56,959 bases of DNA from positions 1 to 56,959 of the forward strand of contig JALNWK010000016.1 of assembly GCA_023230925.1 (NCBI GenBank), written 5' to 3'. This document shows, piece after piece, positions 1 to 9,341 of this stretch; positions within the stretch are counted from its first letter, which is position 1; each line of letters starts with the position of its first letter. Made by a program: the position numbers and the translations under genes. Source of the stretch: Limnochordia bacterium (GTDB lineage: Bacteria > Bacillota > Limnochordia > DUMW01). Below the pieces are notes generated by a model that made no database searches, had not been told where the DNA came from, and saw only the letters and a program-made list of their open reading frames with translations.

Positions 1-115
1 AAATTCACATTAATCACCGGGATACTGCCATCATCTCCCATTTACTTTGACGGTATACCTCATTTGGGGCAGTCAACAAACTGGAAAATACCTTCTGTTT
101 CGGAGGCTTGCCTGA

Positions 116-2440
116 TTCGGGTTCAAGCAGGTTAAAGAACTATCCCGGGTCAACGGACGAGAAAACGTCAGTCTGCTCATTAATAAGGAAGCTCGGGCAA
201 ACACAGTGGATGTCGCTCGCAAGGTGCAGGAAGCCGTCGCCTCCTTACAGGATATGTATGCTGGCCAATGCCAGCTATCCATCGTCACGGATAACTCGGT
301 ATTCATAGAAATGTCCGTAGATACCGTTACCTCCAATGCAGTGGTTGGAGGCATTTTGGCGGTATTGGTGTTATTGCTTTTCTTAAGGAACATCGGTACC
401 ACCTTGATCATTTCTGTGGCAATCCCCATATCCATTATTGCGACATTTACCCTTATCTACTTTAATAACATGACCTTAAACTTAATGTCCTTAGGGGGGT
501 TGGCCCTGGGAATCGGTATGCTAGTGGATAATGCCATTGTAGTCATTGAAAATATCTACCGTCACGTCAGTGAAGATAGTACCCCAAGGGTCGCTGCAGT
601 CAAGGGAACAGAGCAAGTATCCATGGCAATTACCGCATCAACCCTGACAACTTTGGCTGTCTTTTTGCCTGTGGTATTTATTAAGGGAATTGCCTCTGAG
701 ATCTTCACCGACTTGTCCCTAACGATCACCTTCTCCTTGGCCTCATCACTATTAGTGTCGTTAACCTTAGTTCCCATGTTGGCCTCACGGCTCCTAAGAG
801 CAACACCACACACAGACAAAGCTGGAGGTTTCTGGTCAACTATTACAGGTTTTCTACCCCGGGTAATTAAGGTAGGCTCTGAGAAATATGCAAGATCCCT
901 GGAGCGTCTACTGAAGAGACGCTGGATGGTAGTTAGTGTCGCGGTTGTCCTTCTTTTGGTGAGTCTTGGCGTCTTTCGAACCATTGGCCGGGAATTCTTG
1001 CCTCAGATGGATGAGGGGACAGTCCTGCTTCAAATACAAATGCCCAAAGGTACCACCCTAGAGGAGACTAATCTGGTTGTGATGGAATTAGAGAGGGATC
1101 TTATGAACCTTGAGTACATCACCACTGTATTCGCCCAGGTTGGCTCCAACGTTGGGGGAGACAATGCAAAGATATCAGCACAGCTGGTTCCCCATGACAA
1201 ACGAAAGATCACCACAGCCATGGCTATGGAAGATATCCGCTTGATTGCCAAGGACTATCCCCAAGCTGAGATTACGGTTGCCGGGGTGCCGGTCTTTGGG
1301 GATATGGGAATCGGGGAGACTCCCTTCAAGGTGAATCTCCAGGGAGATGATCTCGATCAGTTGGAGGATTATGCCTTAGTCCTTGCCGAGCACTTGCAAG
1401 AGATTCGAGGTCTAAGGGACATCAGGACCAGTATTGAGGAGCCACGAATTGAGGCCCAGGTACAGGTAAAGCGGGATAAAGCTTCTACCTATGGCCTATC
1501 GATCTATCAGATTGCGGCCTCGATCCGAACAGCAATCCATGGTCAAGTTGCAACCCGCTACCGGTCCGATGGAAGGGAAATCGATGTCCTGGTGAAGCTG
1601 GAAGATCAGCCTGAATTGGGGCTCGGGGCAATTGGGGATGTTCCCATTTCCACACCTTTGGGTACCACAGTCTTACTTAAGGAAGTTGCAGACATGAACA
1701 TGGTTGAAAGCGTCGATAGGATTGATCGTCAGGATCAAAGTAGACAGATTTCCGTACAGGCTCAAGTTGCCAATCGCAGTCTTAGCAACATTGTCGCCGA
1801 GGCAGAGAAGATTATCGCCGAACTGGAGTTACCCAACGAAATAGACGTAGTCTTTGGCGGAGACACCCAATGGATGAATGAGGCCCTTGGGGATCTGGCG
1901 AAATCCTTGGTTTTGGCAGTATGCCTGGTATACATGATTATTGCCTCCCAATTTGAATCACTATGGCAGCCTTTGGTTATCCTCTTAAGCATTCCCTTTG
2001 CCTTTGTAGGGGTGGCATGGGCCCTGTTCTTAACAGGAAAAACGATCAACATATCGTCAATGATCGGTGTAATCTTGCTGGCGGGTATCGTAGTCAACAA
2101 CGGGATTGTCTTGATCGACTATATCAACCAGTTGCGCCAAGAGGGGCATACAAGGGAGGCTGCTGTAATCCTAGCAGGGAAAACAAGGTTACGTCCGATT
2201 CTTATGACTACGTTAACTACGGTCCTTGGGCTTCTGCCCTTGGCAGTAAAAACCGGTGCCGGGGGCGAATTGGAGTCACCCATGGCGATTGTAGCAATCG
2301 GGGGACTTACTGTGTCGACCCTGTTAACACTCTTCCTGATTCCAACAATGTATACGATCATGGACGATTTCGTTCATAATCTAGTGGGACTTTTCCCCAC
2401 TAGAAACAAGGAAACAATTAGCAAGGAGGTCCACTCATGA
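116..2440 (+). CDS. RND efflux permease (AcrB/HAE1 type), 5' end missing or broken
   Basis: Inner-membrane, proton-driven RND permease that would export drugs, lipids or metals with a periplasmic adaptor and an outer-membrane channel. The readable part starts inside the porter domain (RVNGRENVSLLI at about 146-181). It then runs through the TM2-TM6 block with GMLVDNAIVVIEN, the second porter region, and the TM8-TM12 block with GIVVNNGIVLIDYINQLR. Family members have about 1,000-1,050 residues, so roughly the first 270 are absent. The frame is closed upstream by TGA at 113-115. Weak RND-like sequence (FGAVNKLENT) continues in another frame further upstream, so the 5' end is frameshifted by decay or by sequencing error. 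The nearest in-frame start codon is GTG at 206. The 3' end overlaps the next gene by ATGA. Substrate is unknown. Confidence 0.88.
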   Translation, partial: FGFKQVKELSRVNGRENVSLLINKEARANTVDVARKVQEAVASLQDMYAGQCQLSIVTDNSVFIEMSVDTVTSNAVVGGILAVLVLLLFLRNIGTTLIISVAIPISIIATFTLIYFNNMTLNLMSLGGLALGIGMLVDNAIVVIENIYRHVSEDSTPRVAAVKGTEQVSMAITASTLTTLAVFLPVVFIKGIASEIFTDLSLTITFSLASSLLVSLTLVPMLASRLLRATPHTDKAGGFWSTITGFLPRVIKVGSEKYARSLERLLKRRWMVVSVAVVLLLVSLGVFRTIGREFLPQMDEGTVLLQIQMPKGTTLEETNLVVMELERDLMNLEYITTVFAQVGSNVGGDNAKISAQLVPHDKRKITTAMAMEDIRLIAKDYPQAEITVAGVPVFGDMGIGETPFKVNLQGDDLDQLEDYALVLAEHLQEIRGLRDIRTSIEEPRIEAQVQVKRDKASTYGLSIYQIAASIRTAIHGQVATRYRSDGREIDVLVKLEDQPELGLGAIGDVPISTPLGTTVLLKEVADMNMVESVDRIDRQDQSRQISVQAQVANRSLSNIVAEAEKIIAELELPNEIDVVFGGDTQWMNEALGDLAKSLVLAVCLVYMIIASQFESLWQPLVILLSIPFAFVGVAWALFLTGKTINISSMIGVILLAGIVVNNGIVLIDYINQLRQEGHTREAAVILAGKTRLRPILMTTLTTVLGLLPLAVKTGAGGELESPMAIVAIGGLTVSTLLTLFLIPTMYTIMDDFVHNLVGLFPTRNKETISKEVHS

Positions 2441-3513
2441 ACAAACGTATCTTAGTCATATCTGCCACTTTGATCTTTTTGCTGGGTTCATCCCTGGGTT
2501 TCGCCAAAGAAGAGCATGTTACCCTGGAGAAAGCAACAGCCGTCGCCTTGGAAAACAGTCTTTCATTAATCGCTGCCCAACTGGAGCTGGACGATGCAAG
2601 GTTAGCGTTGGATCAGGCCCGAGCAGAGAATCTGGTAAAACCGAACCCGGCCAATCTGATCCAGGCCGAGTATAATTACGACATCGCGCGACGAAAACTG
2701 TTGATGACTGAGTTTGAAGTAGCTATGGAAGTAAAACAAGACTATTACACTGTCCTTAAGGCGCAGGATATGGTTGAGCTGACTACGAAAGCCCTAGAGC
2801 TTAGCGAACGACAACTAACCGTTGCCAAAAGTAAGTTCGCGGCCGGAACGGGAACCCAAAGTGAAGTAATCAACAGCGTCGGGGCCGTGGCAAAGTCGAA
2901 AGCCAATCTCGCCGAAGCAGAGGGAGGTTACCAACTGGCTTTACTCAAATTCCGTCAAACACTGGGTGTATCGTTGGATGCCGTGTATCTCCCTGGGGCT
3001 TTGCCTACCACGGAATTTGAAGCATATTTGCCTAATCTGGAACGGGATTTGGACTTTGCCCTGAACAATCGTGTCGAGGTTATCCAGGTAAACGCAGGTA
3101 TCCTGGCTGCCCAAACCCAAATCGAAGCCTTTACTAATGACTACACCCCTGAACTAGCCCTACGAAGGGCAACCGTGGCCCTAAGAACCACCGAAAACAT
3201 GGCCAAGCAGCTACGATATGGAATCACCCTAGAGCTGCGTCAAAACTATATCAATCTACAGACAGCTCAGCGGAAGTTGGAGGCAGAACAAGAAAGCGTC
3301 AAGGAAGCAAAGGAAAACCAACGCATCGCCCAAAGACTCCTGGAAGCAAACATGGCCACCCATGATCAGGTCCTCGCCAGTGAAGTAGGTCTACTACAGG
3401 CAACGATTAACGCCCGTCATGCTCTTTATGATTACGACCTTGGTGTTCTGAAGTACCAAAAGGCAGCAGCATATCCGCTTAAGACCCTCACTGACCAGGA
3501 AAAGGAGCACTAG
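2437..3513 (+). CDS. TolC-family protein, short form that seems to lack the beta-barrel segments
   Basis: Secreted TolC/OEP-family protein of 358 residues with a signal peptide ending near GFAKEEH. Two coiled-coil halves are visible, each with the typical helical pattern (for example LALDQARAENL and QQLTVAKSKFAAGTGTQSEV). The family is usually 420-500 residues, because each half carries a beta-barrel stretch between its long helices. Here the first half passes from ARAENLVKPNPANL straight into the next helix, and the second passes from EAFTNDYTPELAL straight on, so both barrel segments appear to be missing. The start ATG overlaps the stop of the RND gene (ATGA) and follows a strong site (AAGGAGG), so the two are translationally coupled. 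It may be a periplasmic or surface-attached helical tunnel rather than a membrane pore. Confidence 0.85.
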   Translation: MNKRILVISATLIFLLGSSLGFAKEEHVTLEKATAVALENSLSLIAAQLELDDARLALDQARAENLVKPNPANLIQAEYNYDIARRKLLMTEFEVAMEVKQDYYTVLKAQDMVELTTKALELSERQLTVAKSKFAAGTGTQSEVINSVGAVAKSKANLAEAEGGYQLALLKFRQTLGVSLDAVYLPGALPTTEFEAYLPNLERDLDFALNNRVEVIQVNAGILAAQTQIEAFTNDYTPELALRRATVALRTTENMAKQLRYGITLELRQNYINLQTAQRKLEAEQESVKEAKENQRIAQRLLEANMATHDQVLASEVGLLQATINARHALYDYDLGVLKYQKAAAYPLKTLTDQEKEH

Positions 3514-3574
3514 TCTACTTAAGCCACATGCGTTACAAAAGAGGGGAGGAAGCAGGTTACATTACCGTAACCCT

Positions 3575-5146
3575 GTGCCAATAATGAGAAGAAAAACAAC
3601 GAATCTGTGCTTGATTGTCTTACTGTGCACCATCGTACAAATTGCTCAGGCCAGTGAGCATCCCCTTTGCTTAGGGGATGCCATTGATCTTGTGCTCACA
3701 AACCACCCGAGCATCAAAGAGAAGAATGCAGATGTTGCCCAGATGACCACAGTGATTGAGCAAATCGAAGCAGGTCTTGGTTGGCGGGTTGATGCCAATG
3801 CTGATGTGGCTGCAGAAAAAGCTTCTAAGCTGGTGCAGTTACCATATAAGGTAAACAATGAGGAATCTGTACCGGAACAAGTAAACACCTATATAGGCAC
3901 TGTAGCCATCAGCCGCAGCCTTTTTCCTTCACCTGCCACAAAGGCACAAAGTACGCAAGCCCAACTGGGTAAAGAAGGAGCCCTGTGGCAGTTGAGGTTA
4001 ACCCAAAGCAACCTCATCGTCGATGTTGTGCAATCATACTACAATGTCTTCCGGGCCAAGGATGCCTTAGTCCTTACGCAACAGGCCTTAAGTAATGCAA
4101 AGACGGCAGTACAGGTAGCCGAAGACAAACGAAAAGCAAAAACAGCCACAGAACGAGACGTCCTGCTGGCTAAAACCGAGTATCTCGAATGTCAGGCTGG
4201 GGTAACCGCCGCCGAACATGCGTTGGATCTGGCGCTGCGGCAGTTCACCAGTCTCATTGGAAAACCCGGTCTGACACTAGCGGACATCAAGTCACCTGGG
4301 ATATCCATCGAAGCTGCAAAAGATCCGTCTCCGTGGCAATGGACATTAGATCGAGCTATTGAAGCAGCATTGAAGCACCGTCCTGAGATCAATCTTGCCA
4401 AAATCGCAATATCCGCTAAGGAACAGGATCTGCTCAACGCCAAAGCGCAAAGCAGACCCACGGCGAACCTAGCGGCGTCATACCAGTGGGGAGAGCAAAA
4501 GCAGCAGGTAACATCCAGCATTGATTCCAGCGGCCGCTTTATAACAGCACTATCCAAATGGGATACAAATCTGCCCCCCCTAGAGCCTAGGGAATTGACC
4601 GACGACGAATGGAGCAAAATTGAGGAATCCTGGGAAGAACTCTTTGGACCAGATTTTGAATGGCAGCCCAATCGAGAACAGATCAACCGGCTCATGAATG
4701 CGGGCATGGAAGAGATCCAACCCACTGAAGACAACTGGAACATTGCCTTCAAGATCAATTTGAACATCTTCGACTCAGGACTGGTAAGAAAAGGTGTGGA
4801 AAAGGCCCAGCAGGAAAAGGAAAAGGCAAAGGCTAACTATGAACTAATCGCCCAATTAATCGAGCTTGAAGTTTCAGCTAGCTACAACGACCTTTTACAA
4901 GCGCATAATAGAATTCAGACTGTCTCTTCTCAACTACACCAGGCCCAAGCATTGTATGAAGACTCTTTGGCGACAAAGGCATACAGTGCCTTGACACCGC
5001 TAGAGGAAAAGCGTCTGGAAACACTGGTACTGAGCGAGGAAAATGCTCTGAAACAAGCCTATTATGATCACGAGATAGCTAAGGTGAAACTAGGAACAGC
5101 AATGGGGCTAGATCCTGAGTGGCTCTTAAGTGTACTTGCCTTTTAG
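3575..5146 (+). CDS. TolC-family outer membrane efflux protein
   Basis: Second TolC/OEP-family protein, 523 residues with a signal peptide (NLCLIVLLCTIVQIAQA). In contrast to its upstream neighbour, both halves keep a beta-rich stretch between the helices (around residues 65-115 and 300-400). The second of these carries an extra acidic and Trp-rich insertion of roughly 70 residues (around EWSKIEESWEELFGPDFEW), which makes the protein longer than usual. It is probably the true outer-membrane exit duct of the pump. The start is uncertain: GTG at 3575 or ATG at 3584. The purine-rich GAGGGGAGGA lies rather far upstream (3541-3550). Read with the RND gene and the TetR gene on the same strand. Confidence 0.87.
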   Translation: MPIMRRKTTNLCLIVLLCTIVQIAQASEHPLCLGDAIDLVLTNHPSIKEKNADVAQMTTVIEQIEAGLGWRVDANADVAAEKASKLVQLPYKVNNEESVPEQVNTYIGTVAISRSLFPSPATKAQSTQAQLGKEGALWQLRLTQSNLIVDVVQSYYNVFRAKDALVLTQQALSNAKTAVQVAEDKRKAKTATERDVLLAKTEYLECQAGVTAAEHALDLALRQFTSLIGKPGLTLADIKSPGISIEAAKDPSPWQWTLDRAIEAALKHRPEINLAKIAISAKEQDLLNAKAQSRPTANLAASYQWGEQKQQVTSSIDSSGRFITALSKWDTNLPPLEPRELTDDEWSKIEESWEELFGPDFEWQPNREQINRLMNAGMEEIQPTEDNWNIAFKINLNIFDSGLVRKGVEKAQQEKEKAKANYELIAQLIELEVSASYNDLLQAHNRIQTVSSQLHQAQALYEDSLATKAYSALTPLEEKRLETLVLSEENALKQAYYDHEIAKVKLGTAMGLDPEWLLSVLAF

Positions 5147-5171
5147 AGCCGTTCCTAGGGGGCAATAGAAA

Positions 5172-5768
5172 TTGATTAACGATCTCCAAAAAGAAAAATG
5201 GTACCGCATTTTGGACGCAGCCCAAAGCGTCTTCGCCCAGAAGGGATTCCACTATTCCACTGTGGAAGAAATCGCAGAAAAGGCTGGCGTGGGGAAGGGT
5301 ACGGTATATCTTTACTTTCGAAGCAAGGAGGAAATCCTCAACTGCCTGATCACCACCCGCATGAATGATTTGAACGAGAAAATCCAGGCAACCACCCTAC
5401 AAGGCACGAATACCCTTGATAGAATACGTAGGGCAATCACAGCTTGCTTTGAGTTCTGCCATGAATACCGGGAATTTGTCATTCTGCTCTACGGCCAATT
5501 GGGACTACTAGCTGAGTACATACCAAATGATGATCAGTTAGTGGGGGATTCCATATTGCTGGTGGAGGAAATCATGGAGCACGCCGCGGAAGATGAGATC
5601 AGATGGAGATGTGATACTGGTATTCTCTCCGCTGCCCTTAGGGGGATACTGCGCACAACCCTACTGGAATGGGCCATCAACCGAAACACCGAGCCTCCTC
5701 AGAAGGCTGCCGATGAGATTTTCAGACTGTTTTGTTACGGTGCAGTCGCATCGGTAAAAGATGAGTAG
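5172..5768 (+). CDS. TetR/AcrR-family transcriptional regulator
   Basis: DNA-binding repressor of 198 residues. The N-terminal helix-turn-helix domain is typical (AAQSVFAQKGFHYSTVEEIA, then AGVGKGTVYLYFRSKEEIL). The C-terminal ligand domain resembles those of multidrug or fatty-acid responsive regulators. TTG start at 5172 preceded by AGGGGG. It lies 25 bases after the second TolC gene, on the same strand, so it is most likely the local repressor of the efflux operon, responding to a pump substrate. The ligand cannot be told from the sequence. Confidence 0.9.
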   Translation: MINDLQKEKWYRILDAAQSVFAQKGFHYSTVEEIAEKAGVGKGTVYLYFRSKEEILNCLITTRMNDLNEKIQATTLQGTNTLDRIRRAITACFEFCHEYREFVILLYGQLGLLAEYIPNDDQLVGDSILLVEEIMEHAAEDEIRWRCDTGILSAALRGILRTTLLEWAINRNTEPPQKAADEIFRLFCYGAVASVKDE

Positions 5769-5998
5769 CTAAGCGATGTTTCTGTGGCAGTAGCCGTGAA
5801 AGCAGGAAGAATAGCTTCGTATATGGAACTATTAAACATGTCAGTGAGATAATCCGATTCCAGCGGGCGTGTCCGCATCAAACTATGATTACTTTGTTCT
5901 TGTATCTAAAAAACTTGATCACTAACGGGGCTTCGGTCTTGCTTGAACGAATGTTTGGATCGGCATAGAAGGGGACAAGGGCGTAGACCTGATAAGCA

Positions 5999-7729
5999 AT
6001 GAAGCGCTACCTAATCTACACATTAATACTTCTTGGAGTGATCTTTCCTAGCCACCCTGACCCCCTTTTTGCCCAACCGAGAGCTTCCCAAGGTATCCTT
6101 GAACTACCTTCATGGGATTTCAGCCAACAAGGTTCCATAGCCCTACGGGGGCAATGGGAGTTCTACTGGAAACAGCTACTTGCCCCTGCGGATTTTGCTT
6201 CTTCTTCCCCCGAACTGACCGGATACATGGAGCTGCCCCGCCAATGGAACGGATATGTTGTCGACGGGGACCGCCTTCCGGGAGAGGGCTATGCCACCTT
6301 TCGTCTGCACGTCATCGCCCCTGGAGCCGACAGGATCATGGCTTTACACATACCCTATATGGGGACTGCATACAAGATGTGGATCAACGGGGAGCTCATA
6401 GCCGAAAACGGAGTTGTTGCTGACCGGAAGGCGAACATGGTCCCAGAGTACGCTCCATTGACTGTGCATTTCGTCTCTCTGGGCGAAACCACCGAGATCC
6501 TCGTGCAGATCTCTAACTTTCATCACCGCAGAGGCGGCATGTGGCAGCCGATCACCTTAGGTAATTGTGCGACCATCACCCGAGGGAGGGAACGCAGACA
6601 GCTGTGGAATATGTTCCTGCTTGGGGGTGTGTTTTTTATCAGCATAGTTCACTTAGGATTGTACCTGTTTAATAGAAATCAGCGGGAATCACTCTATTTT
6701 GCGATCTTTAGCCTCTTACTAGGGGGTAGAACCCTGTTCCTCGATGAGATACTTATTCAAAGGATCCTTCCCGGCATTTCCTGGGAATGGCTACTGAAAA
6801 TTGAATACCTGGCAATGTATCTGGCTGTACCTGTGTTTGCCGCTTTTACCCAAGCTGCCTCCACAAAGCTCAGCCCTCCGCACATCACCAAAGGCTACTT
6901 GATAACCAGCACGGCATTCTCCATCTTTACATTGCTTACACCGGCAGTTATCTACACAAAAGCATTACTTGCCTTCCAACTGGTGATCGTTTCAGCAATT
7001 GTCTATTTCCTATATGCCACAATAAAAGTTATATGCAAGGAAGGGCATTCAGTTACATTTCTTTACATTGGTTCGATACTGATTGCACTAACCGTGATTT
7101 ACGACATACTATTCTATCAGAACATCCTCAAGACCGAAGAACCGGGCGCCTTGCGTCTTACTGCTTTGCTCCTAGTTGAGACGGCACTGTTCACGTTGTA
7201 CTCCCGTAATACCAGCAAGTTAGCTCTCATTGACCCGGTCACCGAAATTTATAACCGAAACATGCTCTATCAGGAACTAGACCGTGTCCTTGCTACCTCC
7301 AAACGTTTTCGTAAGCCGTGCTCCTTGGCCATTATTGATATTGACCAATTTAAGAAGTATAACGATACCTACGGACATCTACAAGCCGATACATTTTTGC
7401 ACAAATTCGCACAGTTTCTCAAACGCAGCATTCGTCGCTCGGATCTTGTTGCTCGTTTTGGCGGGGATGAATTCGTCATTATTCTACCTGCAACCGCTGC
7501 CGAGCAGGCCTTGGCAGTGATGCAAAGGCTTAAGGCTGCAGTAGACCGACACTTTCTACCCACAACACCACTCATTTCTATCTCTGTTGGTGTTTCCACC
7601 TATCCGGATCCGGCCACGACCCAGCAAGAGCTACTAGAACAGGCCGACCAAGCCCTCTATGGCGCCAAACAGGTTAGGAATAATGTCCGACACTATCAGC
7701 AAATTGTGATATCCCCATCGAATAATTGA
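5999..7729 (+). CDS. Membrane diguanylate cyclase with 7TMR-DISM-like sensor
   Basis: 576-residue signalling protein that should make cyclic di-GMP. Order of parts: signal peptide; an extracytoplasmic jelly-roll-like sensor domain (residues about 35-190, with ALRGQWEFYWKQL and MWINGELIAENG); seven hydrophobic helices (about 200-395); and a C-terminal GGDEF domain. The active-site motif GGDEF is intact at 488-492. An RxxD inhibitory site (RRSD, 479-482) sits exactly five residues before it, so product feedback inhibition is likely. No EAL or HD-GYP domain follows. The sensor plus 7TM arrangement matches the 7TMR-DISM family, which is thought to sense carbohydrates or related ligands outside the cell. 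ATG start; AAGGGG lies about 30 bases upstream, so the ribosome site is weak. It stands alone, with 230 bases of non-coding DNA before it. Confidence 0.9.
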   Translation: MKRYLIYTLILLGVIFPSHPDPLFAQPRASQGILELPSWDFSQQGSIALRGQWEFYWKQLLAPADFASSSPELTGYMELPRQWNGYVVDGDRLPGEGYATFRLHVIAPGADRIMALHIPYMGTAYKMWINGELIAENGVVADRKANMVPEYAPLTVHFVSLGETTEILVQISNFHHRRGGMWQPITLGNCATITRGRERRQLWNMFLLGGVFFISIVHLGLYLFNRNQRESLYFAIFSLLLGGRTLFLDEILIQRILPGISWEWLLKIEYLAMYLAVPVFAAFTQAASTKLSPPHITKGYLITSTAFSIFTLLTPAVIYTKALLAFQLVIVSAIVYFLYATIKVICKEGHSVTFLYIGSILIALTVIYDILFYQNILKTEEPGALRLTALLLVETALFTLYSRNTSKLALIDPVTEIYNRNMLYQELDRVLATSKRFRKPCSLAIIDIDQFKKYNDTYGHLQADTFLHKFAQFLKRSIRRSDLVARFGGDEFVIILPATAAEQALAVMQRLKAAVDRHFLPTTPLISISVGVSTYPDPATTQQELLEQADQALYGAKQVRNNVRHYQQIVISPSNN

Positions 7730-7802
7730 CAATTGCAGCAGGAAATTGCTCTCGGGCCACGTAATATATTGGTAGAAGGAAGTCACTATCAATCACGGCT
7801 TA

Positions 7803-8807
7803 TTGCATATAGGGAGCGAATTGCCATTGTCATCTATTAGTATCCCCGTTAATGTAGAAACCTGGGCTAAGCAGATCACGGACAATATTGCCCAGGTTAT
7901 CGTTGGAAAAACTGAAGCAATCGAATTACTCCTCGTGGCCTTGCTCTGTGAAGGCCATATACTAGTCGAAGACGTCCCCGGAGTAGGTAAGACCATGTTG
8001 GCCCGGTCTCTTGCCGCTAGCCTAGGGTGCAAGTTCAGCAGGATCCAGTTCACCCCGGATCTACTTCCCTCAGATATTACGGGAGTGTCCATCTTCAATC
8101 AAAAGACCAATGACTTTGAATTTCGTCCAGGACCAGTAATGTCACAGATCCTTCTTGCAGATGAGGTAAACCGGGCCACACCAAGAACACAGTCTAGTCT
8201 ACTAGAGGCTATGGAAGAACGCACGGTTACCGTAGACGGTAAAACCCATCAATTACCCCGACCATTTCTTGTAGTTGCTACCCAAAATCCCATTGAATAC
8301 GAAGGCACATTTCCACTGCCCGAGGCACAATTGGATCGCTTTTTTCTCAGACTTGAGTTAGGGTACCCAACGGAGGCAGAGGAGAACCAAGTCTTAATCA
8401 GGCTACAGAAACAGCATCCCATTGAGAATCTAGGGCCCGTTACCGACGGCGACACAATCCGCAAAATGCAACAGGCAACTAGGGAAATCTACGTAGAAGA
8501 GTCGGTACGCCAGTACATTGTCAGCATAGTGAGGGCAACTAGGCAGCATCGGGATATTGCTCTAGGTGCAAGCCCGCGGGGTTCACTCGCCTTGTTTAAG
8601 GCAAGTTGCGCCCTCGCCGCATTACAGGGCCGGGACTTTGTCACACCCGATGATGTTAAGCGCTTAGCCGTGGCTGTTTTGGCCCACCGAATCATTTTGA
8701 AATCAGAAAGTCAATTGCGAGGAAGATCGGACAAAGACACAATCGAGGACGTCCTTAATTCAGTACCTATAGTTCTAGAAGAAACCCCTGAAGGAACTTC
8801 AGGGTAA
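7803..8807 (+). CDS. MoxR-family AAA+ ATPase
   Basis: AAA+ ATPase of the MoxR class, chaperone-like proteins that help insert cofactors or mature von Willebrand-domain partners. Walker A is VPGVGKTMLAR (about residues 58-68), Walker B is ILLADEVNR, and sensor 1 lies in FLVVATQNPIEYEGTFPLPE, which is diagnostic for MoxR. The C-terminal lid domain follows. Length (334) is normal. The start is uncertain: TTG at 7803, or TTG at 7821 or 7827, which lie better behind AGGGAG at 7811-7816. MoxR is usually followed by a DUF58 protein and a transglutaminase-like gene. Here the next gene is only a small membrane protein, so the partner genes are missing or elsewhere. Confidence 0.92.
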   Translation: MHIGSELPLSSISIPVNVETWAKQITDNIAQVIVGKTEAIELLLVALLCEGHILVEDVPGVGKTMLARSLAASLGCKFSRIQFTPDLLPSDITGVSIFNQKTNDFEFRPGPVMSQILLADEVNRATPRTQSSLLEAMEERTVTVDGKTHQLPRPFLVVATQNPIEYEGTFPLPEAQLDRFFLRLELGYPTEAEENQVLIRLQKQHPIENLGPVTDGDTIRKMQQATREIYVEESVRQYIVSIVRATRQHRDIALGASPRGSLALFKASCALAALQGRDFVTPDDVKRLAVAVLAHRIILKSESQLRGRSDKDTIEDVLNSVPIVLEETPEGTSG

Positions 8808-8875
8808 GTCAGTACCCCTAGGTCCTGCACAACAGAATCTATCCATAAAAGGGGCCAGGGAAAAGGAGGAGTCTT

Positions 8876-9304
8876 GTGAAAACAATGAACAAGTACTTGC
8901 GGGCCATACTGCTAATCATTGGTACATTAGTGATTGCCTCCCTGATCTGGTACGGTTTTTTGGTCGGGCTGGAACGTCTATCAAGACGCCGCTTTGGTGT
9001 TGGCAATTTCGTTCTTTATGGTCTCGGTTCAGGATTGGTCGGTGCAGTCGTTGGATACGGGTTACTCTATGGTACCCGCTGGAAAAAGGGTGCCTTACTG
9101 CAGTTTGTAAGCGTCGTTAGCACAATTGCTGTCCTTACCTTTAGCAATTGGCTCAGCCTACGTCAGTGGCAGTCGGGAGCCATCTTGACTTCTGTATCAG
9201 ACCTCTTCGTCAACTCACTAAGAGAAAACCCCTACCAAATCTTCTTTTGGCTCATTGCCATCATGTCGGCTTGGTCCATAGGAGCTAAGAAACGAGCAAC
9301 GTAG
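8876..9304 (+). CDS. Small four-helix membrane protein, unknown function
   Basis: 142-residue protein with four predicted membrane helices (about residues 8-32, 44-66, 73-96 and 117-137) and basic ends. I do not recognise a family. GTG start at 8876 after AAAGGAGGA, 68 bases downstream of the MoxR gene and followed by a strong hairpin. It may be read with the MoxR ATPase, but nothing in the sequence shows a shared function. Confidence 0.72.
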   Translation: MKTMNKYLRAILLIIGTLVIASLIWYGFLVGLERLSRRRFGVGNFVLYGLGSGLVGAVVGYGLLYGTRWKKGALLQFVSVVSTIAVLTFSNWLSLRQWQSGAILTSVSDLFVNSLRENPYQIFFWLIAIMSAWSIGAKKRAT

Positions 9305-9329
9305 GAAACGGGCCCATAACCCGTTTCCT
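9303..9329. terminator. Bidirectional hairpin terminator
   Basis: Perfect 10-bp stem AGGAAACGGG / CCCGTTTCCT with a 7-base loop, placed between two converging genes (the small membrane protein on + and the DUF362 protein on -). There is no long T-run on either side, so the strength of termination is uncertain. Confidence 0.6.
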
Positions 9330-9341
9330 AATATCCTTTCA

